Assembly (NCBI RefSeq): GCF_000260795.1
Contig: NZ_AJGU01000004.1
Span: 90,977-154,976, forward strand
DNA: 64,000 bases
DNA from: Treponema sp. JC4
GTDB lineage: Bacteria > Spirochaetota > Spirochaetia > Treponematales > Treponemataceae
Direction: 5' to 3'
Shown: positions 42,827 to 51,374 of the stretch, in pieces
Numbering within the stretch: position 1 is the first letter of the stretch
Layout: every line of letters begins with the position of its first letter
The notes under the pieces: generated by a model
The model's input: only the letters and a program-made list of their open reading frames with translations
The model's database searches: none
Told to the model about the DNA's origin: nothing
Made by a program: the position numbers and the translations under genes

Positions 42827-43411
42827 TTATTTCGCCAGATCGCAGATTACATCTACGCACTTATCAATTCCGATAACCGACGAATATAAACATACATCGT
42901 AATATTTCGCTACGCCGAATTCTGTGTTAGTGAAGTATGAGCAGTATTTCTGGCGGGCTTTGTCAATTTTCAGAAGGTGAGCTAGAATCTTGTCTTCCGG
43001 CATGTCCTTCATTTTGTCTGACTTAAGGTATTTTACGCGCCAGTTTGGATTTGCGCTGATGAATACGTGAAGGGTTGCATCGAACTCTGCCAGAATGGCA
43101 TTGGCGTTGCGGCCTACAATCACGCAGTTTCCCTTTTCTGCAAATTTGCGGATTACGTTTTTCTGGGCATTGTAGAGTTTTTCATCAAGCGGAGAAGAGT
43201 AAAGGTTGAAAAGACTCTGTCCAAAACCAAAGCCGTGGCTCAAAGTTTCGTCCAGTTTAACAGCTTCGTCAGGAGTCATGTTTGCTTCTGCTGCGGTTTT
43301 GAAAATCAAATCCTTGTCGTAATATTCATAGCCAAGACGCTCTGCAACTTTCTTTCCAATTGTGCCGCCAGCCGAACCGAATTCTCTGCTGATTGTAATA
43401 ATTTTTTTCAT
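42827..43411 (-). CDS. Cytidylate kinase-like protein
   Basis: 194 aa, cytidylate-kinase-2 family. P-loop region ITISREFGSAGGTIGKKVAERL at the N-terminus (split as REFGSAGGTIGKK), GNCVIVGRNANAIL in the middle, and KYYDVCLYSSVIGIDKCVDV at the end. Members often replace or duplicate Cmk and some have no proven substrate. Its ATG overlaps the stop of the ABC ATPase gene by one base (TAATG pattern), so it belongs to that operon. A longer relative is at 59740. Confidence 0.83.
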   Translation of the reverse strand: MKKIITISREFGSAGGTIGKKVAERLGYEYYDKDLIFKTAAEANMTPDEAVKLDETLSHGFGFGQSLFNLYSSPLDEKLYNAQKNVIRKFAEKGNCVIVGRNANAILAEFDATLHVFISANPNWRVKYLKSDKMKDMPEDKILAHLLKIDKARQKYCSYFTNTEFGVAKYYDVCLYSSVIGIDKCVDVICDLAK

Positions 43412-44145
43412 TATAGTACCTTCTCCAGGAAGCTCTTTGTTCTTTCCTGCTTAGGATGCTTAAGAACTTCGTCTGGAGTTCCTTCTTCTATAATATAACC
43501 GCCGTCCATAAAAATAACGCGTGAAGCAACTTCGCGGGCAAAACCCATTTCGTGAGTAACAACAACCATTGTCATACCACCCTTAGCAAGCTCCTGCATA
43601 ACGGCAAGAACTTCACCAACCATTTCAGGGTCAAGGGCAGAAGTAGGCTCGTCAAAAAGCATGATAGAAGGATTCATGGCAAGGGCGCGGGCAATTGCAA
43701 CACGCTGCTTCTGACCGCCGGAAAGTTGCTGTGGGTAAGTATCAGCCTTTTCTTCAAGACCAACGCGGGCAAGAAGCTTAAGACCTGTTTCGCGGGCTTC
43801 TTCCTTAGTCATCTTTTTAAGTTCAACAGGTGCCAGCATGATGTTCTGCAAAACAGTCATGTTAGGGAACAAATTAAAGTGCTGGAATACCATTCCGATA
43901 TTTTCGCGGGCCTTATTGATGTTGATTTTCTTATCGCTGATGTTTTCGCCGTTTACAATTACAGTTCCCGCTGTAATTTCTTCAAGACGGTTAAGGCAGC
44001 GCAAAAATGTTGATTTTCCGCTTCCAGAAGGTCCAATTACTACGACTACTTCGCCTTCGTTAATATCAATATTTATGTCTTTTAATACCTGAAGCTGTCC
44101 AAAGCTCTTTTTAAGGTTTTCTACATGAATCTTACTGCTGGTCAT
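43411..44145 (-). CDS. glnQ: Polar amino-acid ABC transporter ATPase (GlnQ-type)
   Basis: 244 aa. Walker [11 protein letters not shown]-loop [17 protein letters not shown], signature [17 protein letters not shown], Walker [16 protein letters not shown] and switch [12 protein letters not shown] are intact, with HisP/GlnQ-type spacing. It overlaps the permease gene by 14 nt. No binding-protein gene is adjacent, so the specificity for glutamine, cystine or another amino acid is undetermined. Confidence 0.92.
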   Translation of the reverse strand: MTSSKIHVENLKKSFGQLQVLKDINIDINEGEVVVVIGPSGSGKSTFLRCLNRLEEITAGTVIVNGENISDKKININKARENIGMVFQHFNLFPNMTVLQNIMLAPVELKKMTKEEARETGLKLLARVGLEEKADTYPQQLSGGQKQRVAIARALAMNPSIMLFDEPTSALDPEMVGEVLAVMQELAKGGMTMVVVTHEMGFAREVASRVIFMDGGYIIEEGTPDEVLKHPKQERTKSFLEKVL

Positions 44146-44806
44146 TTATCTTAATCTTCCTTTCAATGTTTTTTGCGACTTTACTGAGTGTAACAATTAC
44201 AATCATATACATAATTCCCACAATAGCCCAAGTCTGAAGGCTCTTGAAGGTGTTGCCCGAAATAGTTTTACCCATATTTGTAAGCTCAGGGTAGCCGATA
44301 ACAGACAGAATTGAAGTATCTTTCAAAGTAATAATAAACTGGTTAATAATAGATGGAATCATAACGCGGAAGGCCTGAGGTAAAATTACCTTACGCATAG
44401 AAACTCCGTAACTCAAACCAAGGGAACGGCTTGCTTCCATCTGCCCCTTATCAATGCTCTGGATTCCCGCACGGAAAATCTCTGCCATATAGGCACCGCA
44501 GTTCATGGCAAGTGCAATTGTACCAGCCTGAAGCGCCGGCAGACGGAAATTATTCACGCCCAGAAGACGGAAAGCCTGAGGAACGCCGAAATAAATAAAA
44601 TAGGCCAGTACAATCAGAGGAACACCACGAATTGCGTCAACATAAATAGTTCCGATTGCGTTCAAAGTTTTATTGCGGCTTACATTGCACAGGGCAAAAA
44701 TAAGACCGATTATCATGGCAAAAACAAGCGCCAGCAGGGTCAAAATGAGGGTGTAGCCCAAAGACCGAAGGAGCATGGACCAGTAGACCTGAAAAATCTG
44801 TAACAT
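44132..44806 (-). CDS. glnP: Polar amino-acid ABC transporter permease (GlnP-type)
   Basis: 224 aa, about five membrane helices. The family start [20 protein letters not shown], the [18 protein letters not shown] segment [13 protein letters not shown] and the coupling loop [20 protein letters not shown] identify a HisMQ-type permease. It is the first gene of the minus-strand operon with the ATPase and the kinase-like protein. Confidence 0.92.
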   Translation of the reverse strand: MLQIFQVYWSMLLRSLGYTLILTLLALVFAMIIGLIFALCNVSRNKTLNAIGTIYVDAIRGVPLIVLAYFIYFGVPQAFRLLGVNNFRLPALQAGTIALAMNCGAYMAEIFRAGIQSIDKGQMEASRSLGLSYGVSMRKVILPQAFRVMIPSIINQFIITLKDTSILSVIGYPELTNMGKTISGNTFKSLQTWAIVGIMYMIVIVTLSKVAKNIERKIKINDQQ

Positions 44807-44889
44807 CTAGGTGATGCCTCCAAAAACAATTTTCAATTCTACAATTATACTATACTAATATTAATAGTTGCAATATGGGCGTTCCAGGC

Positions 44890-45975
44890 CTATCTGTTAA
44901 GCTTAATCCAGTCCCAAAGTGCCGGATCTTCAAAACCAACTCGCCAGAAGCCCATTTTGTGGATGTCAAAGCTTTCGTAGAGTCGGCAGAACTGCAGGAC
45001 GGAATAGACGTCGTTGAACCAGCCTTCTACGTCCACGTTTGCGGTGTATTTGAAATGAGGGATTTCTGCATCGTAGTCTACGTTTTCAACGCCGTGCTCA
45101 GTCATGATTTTGTTGGCGCCGTTGAAATACCAGGCTCCGGCTGTAGTTTCGCTGGCCCAGCTGCGGCCATAAAGCGGGATTCCCATAATCAGTTTTTTTT
45201 CCGGAATGGATTTTTTTGCGTATTCAGTGATTTTGCGGCACCAGTCAAGGGATGCAACCGGCCCGGGAGTTCCTCCAGACCAGTGCTCATCGTAAGCCAT
45301 TACAAAAACGCGGTCGCTGTACATGGCAATTTCTTTGTAAGGATAAACATCTTCTTGAAGCTGCTTGAAGCGGGCAGGTACACAGACGGTAAACCATTTT
45401 TTCTGCCCCAGCATATAGCGCAAATCAGACAGAAAAGTTATGAAGTTGTGGCGGTCGCGGGTGGGAACAAGTTCAAAATCAATCTGAACGCCGTCGTAAG
45501 GGGCGCCGGCTCGGACAATGTCTCGCAGGAGTTTTTTTCGAACATCACTTCCCGGCTGTAAAACAAAGTGAGTCAGCGATTTACTGTCGCATACAATTAC
45601 AAGGTGGCAGCGGGCGCGTCCTGTATTGATTTTTGAGCGGGAAGGAACACCAACAAGTTCGCCGTAGCAGTTTACCTCGGCGGCAAAAAAACAAACATCG
45701 GTAAGGGGAATTGAAGAATTGTATTCTGAAACGCGGGATTGCGAAACGTAGCCCCAGCTTTCGCGGAGATTTATTTTCGCACCATCCGGCTGTCTGAGTT
45801 TATATTTTGGCTGGGGAACTTTTTCTTCTTCCGGTAAATCCGACGCGCTGATGCTGTATTCAATTTCCTCTGTAGGAACATCAGGATTAGGAAGATTTTT
45901 CTTAGGCTTCTTTTTTGCGCTGCAAAGCGAGGTTAAGAGTAAACAGGCGAGTAAAAAACTGATGCATCTTTTCAT
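44890..45975 (-). CDS. GH18-family secreted glycoside hydrolase (YaaH/chitinase-like)
   Basis: 361 aa. Signal peptide about residues 1-20, possibly with a Cys (LTSLCSAKK). The GH18 barrel has the catalytic strand YDGVQIDFELVP (DxxDxDxE-type with the acid Glu), RVFVMAYDEHWSGGTPGPVA and MGIPLYGRSWASET. The spore-type YaaH/YdhD subgroup acts on peptidoglycan GlcNAc; here a cell-wall or chitin substrate is possible. It has a Lys/Pro-rich linker after the signal. Confidence 0.88.
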   Translation of the reverse strand: MKRCISFLLACLLLTSLCSAKKKPKKNLPNPDVPTEEIEYSISASDLPEEEKVPQPKYKLRQPDGAKINLRESWGYVSQSRVSEYNSSIPLTDVCFFAAEVNCYGELVGVPSRSKINTGRARCHLVIVCDSKSLTHFVLQPGSDVRKKLLRDIVRAGAPYDGVQIDFELVPTRDRHNFITFLSDLRYMLGQKKWFTVCVPARFKQLQEDVYPYKEIAMYSDRVFVMAYDEHWSGGTPGPVASLDWCRKITEYAKKSIPEKKLIMGIPLYGRSWASETTAGAWYFNGANKIMTEHGVENVDYDAEIPHFKYTANVDVEGWFNDVYSVLQFCRLYESFDIHKMGFWRVGFEDPALWDWIKLNR

Positions 45976-46013
45976 GCTTTAAATATCGGCATAAAAAATG
46001 CAAAGTTTGACGG

Positions 46014-47660
46014 CTACCTTTCTACAATCTTATACATTGGGCTTTCGTCCGGGCAAAGTTGAAGAACGTGATGCTCGCAGACAAGAACTTCGCTTGGGTC
46101 GTGGGTAACGTGGAGCATGGTCGTAGTTCCGCTGTTACCTACAAGCTCAAGAAGATGAAGGATTTTTTCACGATAGGCTTCGTCCAGGCCGTGACAAGGT
46201 TCGTCAAGAATTAAAACTTTTGGAGTTTTTACTGCCGAGCGCAGAATTAAAATTGCCCGCTGTTCACCGTAGCTCAGGCTTCCAAAACTTTCGTTTTCGC
46301 GGCCTTCAAAACCGCCAAGCTTGAGCCATTTTTTTGCGGCGGCTGTTTCAACGTCTGTTGCGGCACCATACAATCCAATTGAATCGCGGAAGCCGGAAAC
46401 AATTACGTTCAAAAGGGAAGTTCCCCCTACCATTCTATATTCCACGTGCAGTCTGTAAGAAACAATTCCCAGCTGCTTTTTGATGTCCCAGATTGATTCG
46501 CCGGAACCGCGTCTTGCACCGAAAAGGCGGACGTCGTTACAGAAAACCTGCATGTTGTCGCCGGTGATAAGTTCCAGGAAGGTGGTCTTTCCGCTGCCGT
46601 TAGGACCCTGAATCAGCCAGTGCTGACCTGGAAGAAGGTGCCAGTTAAGGTCTATAAGAACCCGGTGGTCGTCCCAGCCAACGTTTACATGGTTCATTTC
46701 TATAAGAGGGAGGGAGCCTTCAGAAGCTTGGGTTCCAGCTGCATTCTCTTCCTCTGCCTTCGCAGTACCCAAGCTGTTGTTTTCAGAATCGGCTCTTAAG
46801 ACGGCAGTGTCGGCTAAAGTTTCGCTAAAGGCATCTGAAAATTCTGCTTTAGCTTCATCCTTTTTATTCTGATTATTCTCCGCACGCTCAGCCATCACTT
46901 TTTCGTAGTCGGCACGCTTACCGCAGAAGGTGATTTCTTTTCCGCTGAATTCCAGAACGTGTGTAATTGCGTCAGGGATTTCGTGCCAGCGCTCCATGCC
47001 AAGAATTACGTGAGGAAGGTCGCCGCCCTGCTTTTTTACAATCGTATTAAAAAAGTCCAGAAGAATTGTGCGGCTCTGAATGTCCAGACCTGCAAAAGGA
47101 TCGCTCAAAATCAAAAGTTTTTTACCGCTCACAAGGGCGCGGGCAAGAAGGGTGCGGCGGATTTCGCCGGTAGACATATATTTTAAGCCGCGGTCAAGGA
47201 TTTTTTCCACTCCGCAAAGCTTAATTGCAGGGTATGTTTCAATTCTTTGAGCTTCTGGCGGCAGAGGAGCATTTTTTTTGATTTTTCCGCAGATTCCTTC
47301 CGCAATAAAAACTCGTCCTGTGCGACCAATATCAACACCGCCTTCTACAAATTCGCTTTCGTCGTTAAGGCGTTCTTCTTCTATAAGGCGGGCTGCCCGT
47401 TCAAGAGAAACTATTTCTACACTGTCGCCAAAAAGACTGGAATAAAGGGCTCCGTCTTCCGCCTTCTGACTGTTTGGTACAATTTTTAGCGGAGGGTTTC
47501 CAGCACCACTGAGTGCGTTTACAAAATCAGCTTTTCCGCCGCCGTTTGGGCCAATTACCAGCCAGGCTTGTCCTTCCTCAAAAGTCCAGTCAAGCTTGGG
47601 AATCAGGGTGCTGCGGCTGTCTTCAATCCGACAGTTTTTAATAGAAATAAGGTTTGCCAT
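46014..47660 (-). CDS. Two-domain ABC ATPase, ModF-like, degenerate first domain
   Basis: 548 aa with two ABC domains in one chain and no membrane part. Domain 2 (about residues 315-545) is normal: GPNGSGKTTFLELITG, LSYGEQRAILILRSAV, VLILDEPCHGLD. Domain 1 (about 1-240) is altered: GPNGGGKADFVNAL has Ala in place of Ser/Thr after Lys, the signature is MSTGEIRR, and Walker B reads LILSDPFAGLD. A Glu/Ala-rich linker joins them. Architecture is that of E. coli ModF; the function is unknown. Confidence 0.85.
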   Translation of the reverse strand: MANLISIKNCRIEDSRSTLIPKLDWTFEEGQAWLVIGPNGGGKADFVNALSGAGNPPLKIVPNSQKAEDGALYSSLFGDSVEIVSLERAARLIEEERLNDESEFVEGGVDIGRTGRVFIAEGICGKIKKNAPLPPEAQRIETYPAIKLCGVEKILDRGLKYMSTGEIRRTLLARALVSGKKLLILSDPFAGLDIQSRTILLDFFNTIVKKQGGDLPHVILGMERWHEIPDAITHVLEFSGKEITFCGKRADYEKVMAERAENNQNKKDEAKAEFSDAFSETLADTAVLRADSENNSLGTAKAEEENAAGTQASEGSLPLIEMNHVNVGWDDHRVLIDLNWHLLPGQHWLIQGPNGSGKTTFLELITGDNMQVFCNDVRLFGARRGSGESIWDIKKQLGIVSYRLHVEYRMVGGTSLLNVIVSGFRDSIGLYGAATDVETAAAKKWLKLGGFEGRENESFGSLSYGEQRAILILRSAVKTPKVLILDEPCHGLDEAYREKILHLLELVGNSGTTTMLHVTHDPSEVLVCEHHVLQLCPDESPMYKIVER

Positions 47661-47703
47661 GCAGATGTTGTAGCATATTTCGAAATTTTCTAAAATACCA
47701 TTT

Positions 47704-49071
47704 ATGAATTTAAAGCGAGTGTTTTATCCCGACCTTTTGAACGGAAATATTTTTAAGGCTCTTGTGTCTTTTATGATTCCAATTGTGGTGTCTTATCTAT
47801 TTCAGCAGCTTTACAACACGGCAGATACTGTAATCGTCGGGCATTACCTCAAGGAAGATTCACTGGCGGCAATTGGAGCCAGCGCTGCGATTTTCCAGAT
47901 TATCCTTGATTTGGGAAACGGTTTTGGAAGCGGCTGCAGTATTGTTGTTGCCCGTGCCTTTGGTTCAGGTGACAGATTTTACCTTAAACGCGTAGTTGCC
48001 GCTTCAATCATCATTATGATTTTTGTTACAGCCGGCGTTACTGCTTTTTGTCTTTTGACCCTCAAGCCTCTTCTGCTTATGCTGGGAACACCGGGCATGA
48101 TTTTAGACCAGGCTGTTTCTTACATTTCAATTGTTGCCATTTTTGGCGGTGTTCTTTTTGCCTATAATTTGTGCGCTGGACTTTTGCGGGCAATCGGAAA
48201 TTCCTTCATGCCCCTGGTATTTTTGATTCTTTCTTCTATATTAAATGTAATTCTGGATATTCTTTTGATTACAAAATTCGGGATGGGTGTAGAAGGAACC
48301 GCAATCGCCACAGTTATTGCTCAGGGAACTTCTGTAATTTTATGCATTCTCTACATACTTGCTAAGGCAAAAATCCTGATTCCGTCGGCGGCCAGCTTTA
48401 AGATTCGCGGCTGCGGAGCCTTTAAACTTTACCGGGAGATTTTTCTGCAGGGACTTTCGATGGCCCTTATGCTTGCAATTGTGGGCTCGGGAACTTTGAT
48501 TTTGCAGTCAGCTATCAACGGCTTTGGAACTTACATCATCGCGGGCCACACCGCTGCCAGAAAACTTTTTTCGCTCAGTACAGTTGTGATTTTCAGCCTG
48601 GGAATTACATCTTCAACTTTTGTTTCGCAGAATTACGGGGCAAAAAATCTGGCCCGTGCCAACAAAGGTGTAAACATAGCAATTCTGATTATCTGGTGCT
48701 ATACAGCCCTTCTTCTGATTTTATCTCCTTTTATTGTCCGCCCGATTTTCGAGTTCGTTTCCGGCTCTCAGAATCCTGAACTTTTGAACTATGGAACAAA
48801 ATACCTGTGCTTTGCATATCCTTTTTTCATAGTTCTTGGTCCTCTGATTGTTTTCAGAAATTCCCTGCAGGGACTTGGTGCAAAACTCCTTCCCCTTGTT
48901 TCCAGCCTTGTGGAGCTGGCCGGAAAAATCCTCTTTACAATCATAATAATTCCTCACCTTGGGGTCTGGGGAATCATTTTGTGCGAGCCTCTGATCTGGT
49001 GTGTAATGGCTGTTCAGCTGGCCTTTGCTTACCGTGGCAGGGTAAAAAAGATTTCTGAACAAAGCTTCTAG
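47704..49071 (+). CDS. MATE-family efflux transporter
   Basis: 455 aa, twelve membrane helices. The N-terminal repeat starts LVSFMIPIVVSYLFQQLYNTADTVIVG, the family signature (shown in part: QQLYNTADTVIVGHYL), and the second half repeats it (GLSMALMLAIVGSGTLILQS). It exports drugs or metabolites in exchange for cations. TAAAAT (47691-47696) lies 7 nt before the ATG, with TTGTAG at a 17-nt spacing, so the mRNA is predicted to be leaderless. It is divergent from the ATPase gene. Confidence 0.93.
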   Translation: MNLKRVFYPDLLNGNIFKALVSFMIPIVVSYLFQQLYNTADTVIVGHYLKEDSLAAIGASAAIFQIILDLGNGFGSGCSIVVARAFGSGDRFYLKRVVAASIIIMIFVTAGVTAFCLLTLKPLLLMLGTPGMILDQAVSYISIVAIFGGVLFAYNLCAGLLRAIGNSFMPLVFLILSSILNVILDILLITKFGMGVEGTAIATVIAQGTSVILCILYILAKAKILIPSAASFKIRGCGAFKLYREIFLQGLSMALMLAIVGSGTLILQSAINGFGTYIIAGHTAARKLFSLSTVVIFSLGITSSTFVSQNYGAKNLARANKGVNIAILIIWCYTALLLILSPFIVRPIFEFVSGSQNPELLNYGTKYLCFAYPFFIVLGPLIVFRNSLQGLGAKLLPLVSSLVELAGKILFTIIIIPHLGVWGIILCEPLIWCVMAVQLAFAYRGRVKKISEQSF

Positions 49072-49127
49072 TGACAATTTCGTTTGCTATTTTCAATTTT
49101 ACGCCATTTTGGTAAAATCATTCTATT

Positions 49128-49625
49128 ATGAGTAAAAATGAAAATCTTTGCCCTTGCGGTTCAGGGAAAACTTACGCTGAATGCTGCGAACCGATTATTA
49201 AAGGATCTGTAAAAGCTCCTACTGCGGAAGCTTGTATGCGCGCCCGCTATTCATCTTATGTAAAGCACGAAATCGACTTTATTATTAAATCTTGCGACGA
49301 CGAAGAAGGTCTTGCAGAAATCGACAAGAAAGCTACTGAAGACTGGAGCCGCCAGTCACAGTGGAACGGTCTTAAAATCCTTCGCACAGAAAAAGGTGAA
49401 AAAGAAGGTGAAGAGATTGTTGAATTCACTGCTGATTACACTTTGCACAACATGCACGAACTTCATCATGAGATTTCTTTGTTCAAGAAAATCAATGATG
49501 AATGGAAATATGTTGCAGGTAATGTAATTCCAGAAACTGTAAAACGCGTTGGCGCAAAAGTAGGCCGCAACGACCCATGTCCTTGTGGAAGCGGTAAAAA
49601 ATACAAACAGTGCTGCGGTAGATAA
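49128..49625 (+). CDS. YchJ-family SEC-C motif protein
   Basis: 165 aa. SEC-C zinc motifs stand at both ends: [14 protein letters not shown] and [16 protein letters not shown]. Between them is the YchJ domain ([40 protein letters not shown]). The family (UPF0225) has no settled function. A TAAAAT box lies 9 nt before the ATG without a Shine-Dalgarno. The stop overlaps the rlmB start by one base (TAATG). Confidence 0.9.
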   Translation: MSKNENLCPCGSGKTYAECCEPIIKGSVKAPTAEACMRARYSSYVKHEIDFIIKSCDDEEGLAEIDKKATEDWSRQSQWNGLKILRTEKGEKEGEEIVEFTADYTLHNMHELHHEISLFKKINDEWKYVAGNVIPETVKRVGAKVGRNDPCPCGSGKKYKQCCGR

Positions 49626-50395
49626 TGATACTCACCGGATTCCATTCTATTGAAGAAAAACTCCGCTCGTTAAAAGACGGCACAGGTTCCGGCTACAAAC
49701 TTTATTTTAGTAAGCCGGGCCCTCGTGTTAAGAAAATTCTTGCTGCCGCTAAAGAAGCAGGAATTACAGCAGAGCAGACAGACGACAAAAATCTTGACCA
49801 GATGGTTTCTTCTCTTTCTCCTGCTTTGCGTGATCACCGCGGAGTTGTTCTTGAAGTTGAAGGCGAGCAGAAAAAATCTGTTAATCTTGTAGATTTTGAT
49901 GCATGGCTTAAAACTGCAGATAAGGAAACTTGTACTGTAGTTCTTCTTGACCGTGTTACAGATCCGCACAATGTTGGTGCAATTATCCGCAGCTGCGATC
50001 AGTTTGGCGCAGATTTAGTTATTCTGCCTGAACATAAAGCTGCAAATAATATAGAAGATAATGATGTAATTGCAAGAACAAGTGCCGGAGCAGCTGCCTG
50101 GGTGCCTGTTGCGGTGGTAAATAATCTTGTACGTGCAGTTGAACAGCTTAAAGCGGCCGGATTCTGGGTTTACGGGGCAGATGCTGGTGGCGAAACCTGC
50201 GGTAAGGTAGATTTCGCTCAGAAGTCTGTAATTGTAATGGGCAGCGAAGGAAGTGGTATGGCACAGTTGCTTGAAAAACAGTGTGATACTATTGTTTCCA
50301 TTCCGACCTGCGGAAAAATTGATAGTTTGAATGTATCGGTTGCAGCCGGCGTTTTACTTTTTGAGCGCTTCCGACGAATACATTTGGAAAAATAA
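49625..50395 (+). CDS. rlmB: TrmH/SpoU-family rRNA 2'-O-methyltransferase
   Basis: 256 aa. An N-terminal substrate-binding domain (HSIEEKLRSLKDGTGSGYKL) precedes the SPOUT knot: RVTDPHNVGAIIRSCDQFGA, VIVMGSEGSGM and IPTCGKIDSLNVSVAAGVLL. RlmB methylates the 23S rRNA P-loop G2251; the related TrmH acts on tRNA, so the substrate is a family inference. It is translationally coupled to ychJ. Confidence 0.85.
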   Translation: MILTGFHSIEEKLRSLKDGTGSGYKLYFSKPGPRVKKILAAAKEAGITAEQTDDKNLDQMVSSLSPALRDHRGVVLEVEGEQKKSVNLVDFDAWLKTADKETCTVVLLDRVTDPHNVGAIIRSCDQFGADLVILPEHKAANNIEDNDVIARTSAGAAAWVPVAVVNNLVRAVEQLKAAGFWVYGADAGGETCGKVDFAQKSVIVMGSEGSGMAQLLEKQCDTIVSIPTCGKIDSLNVSVAAGVLLFERFRRIHLEK

Positions 50396-50421
50396 AACGC
50401 TATACAGGGGGTCTTTAAAAT

Positions 50422-51324
50422 ATGTCTAGAAAAGAAGATATCGCTATGGCAGCGGTAAGAAAATCAACCTTGCGTTCCTTGAAGGAAAAAAAGGCTTCGC
50501 GCCTGGCTCAGATTAAGGAAGATTATCAGAAAGCTGTTCGTGAAGTTGAACTTCAGTATGATGAAGACCCTGAGCGTCTTAAGGCAAAGTATGCAGCTGC
50601 TGATTACGCTAAGAGCGAAAAAGCCCGCAAGCGTGCAGAAGCAAAAATTGCCCGCGAAAAGGCTGCGCTTGAACTTGCAAAAAAATACCGTCCTTTTACG
50701 CTTGCAGAAGAGATAGCAAGTTCAATTGTTCAGGCAATTGGTGCCTGTCTTTTTGTTGCAGCAACAGCCTGCCTTGAAACTCTTGCAATCCGTAATGCGG
50801 TAAAATATGTAAACCTTACAACTGTAATGTACGCTTTGTTTGGTGCAACTATGATTATCATGTACGTTTTTTCATGTCTGCGCCATTCAATTACAAACCG
50901 TGTCGCAAAAGACGTTTTCAACCGGCTTTCACATTTCTCTTCTTTCTTGATTATCGGCTGGGGCTATACTGCTTATACCGTTACAAAAATTGAAGGGCGG
51001 GTTGGCTGGACTCTTTTCGGCATTGTATGGGGACTTTCTCTGATTGGTGCCATTATGTTTGCAATTTCCGGCGAACGTTTAAGCCGCGCCAACCTTGCTC
51101 TTTATATTATTGCAGGTTTTTCCGGCATTTTTGTATGTAAGATTTTGTATAACGTGCTTTCTCCTGTAAGTTTCCAGATGCTGATTATGGGAGCAATCTT
51201 CTATATTTTAGGACTTGTCTTCTACGGTCTTAGAAAGTATCGCTTTATGCACTTTATAGGAAATATTTTGATGCTGGTTGCCAACATCAATATTTTCTTC
51301 TCACTTTTCTTTATTAACTCGTAA
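50422..51324 (+). CDS. HlyIII/PAQR-like membrane protein with coiled-coil N-terminus
   Basis: 300 aa. Residues 1-90 are a charged Lys/Glu/Arg coiled coil. Then PFTLAEEIASSIVQAIGACL opens a seven-helix hemolysin-III-type membrane domain. The SxxxH motif is kept (FSCLRH), but the LDH motif reads RLSHFSSF (Asp lost), and of the last HxxxH-type pair only MHFIGN remains. The metal-dependent hydrolase activity typical of PAQR proteins is thus doubtful. GGGGGTC precedes the ATG. It sits between rlmB and aspS. Confidence 0.75.
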   Translation: MSRKEDIAMAAVRKSTLRSLKEKKASRLAQIKEDYQKAVREVELQYDEDPERLKAKYAAADYAKSEKARKRAEAKIAREKAALELAKKYRPFTLAEEIASSIVQAIGACLFVAATACLETLAIRNAVKYVNLTTVMYALFGATMIIMYVFSCLRHSITNRVAKDVFNRLSHFSSFLIIGWGYTAYTVTKIEGRVGWTLFGIVWGLSLIGAIMFAISGERLSRANLALYIIAGFSGIFVCKILYNVLSPVSFQMLIMGAIFYILGLVFYGLRKYRFMHFIGNILMLVANINIFFSLFFINS

Positions 51325-51374
51325 ATTTTTTGCGGCCTTCGTGCCGCAAATTGTTATATAAAAGGATTTTTATC

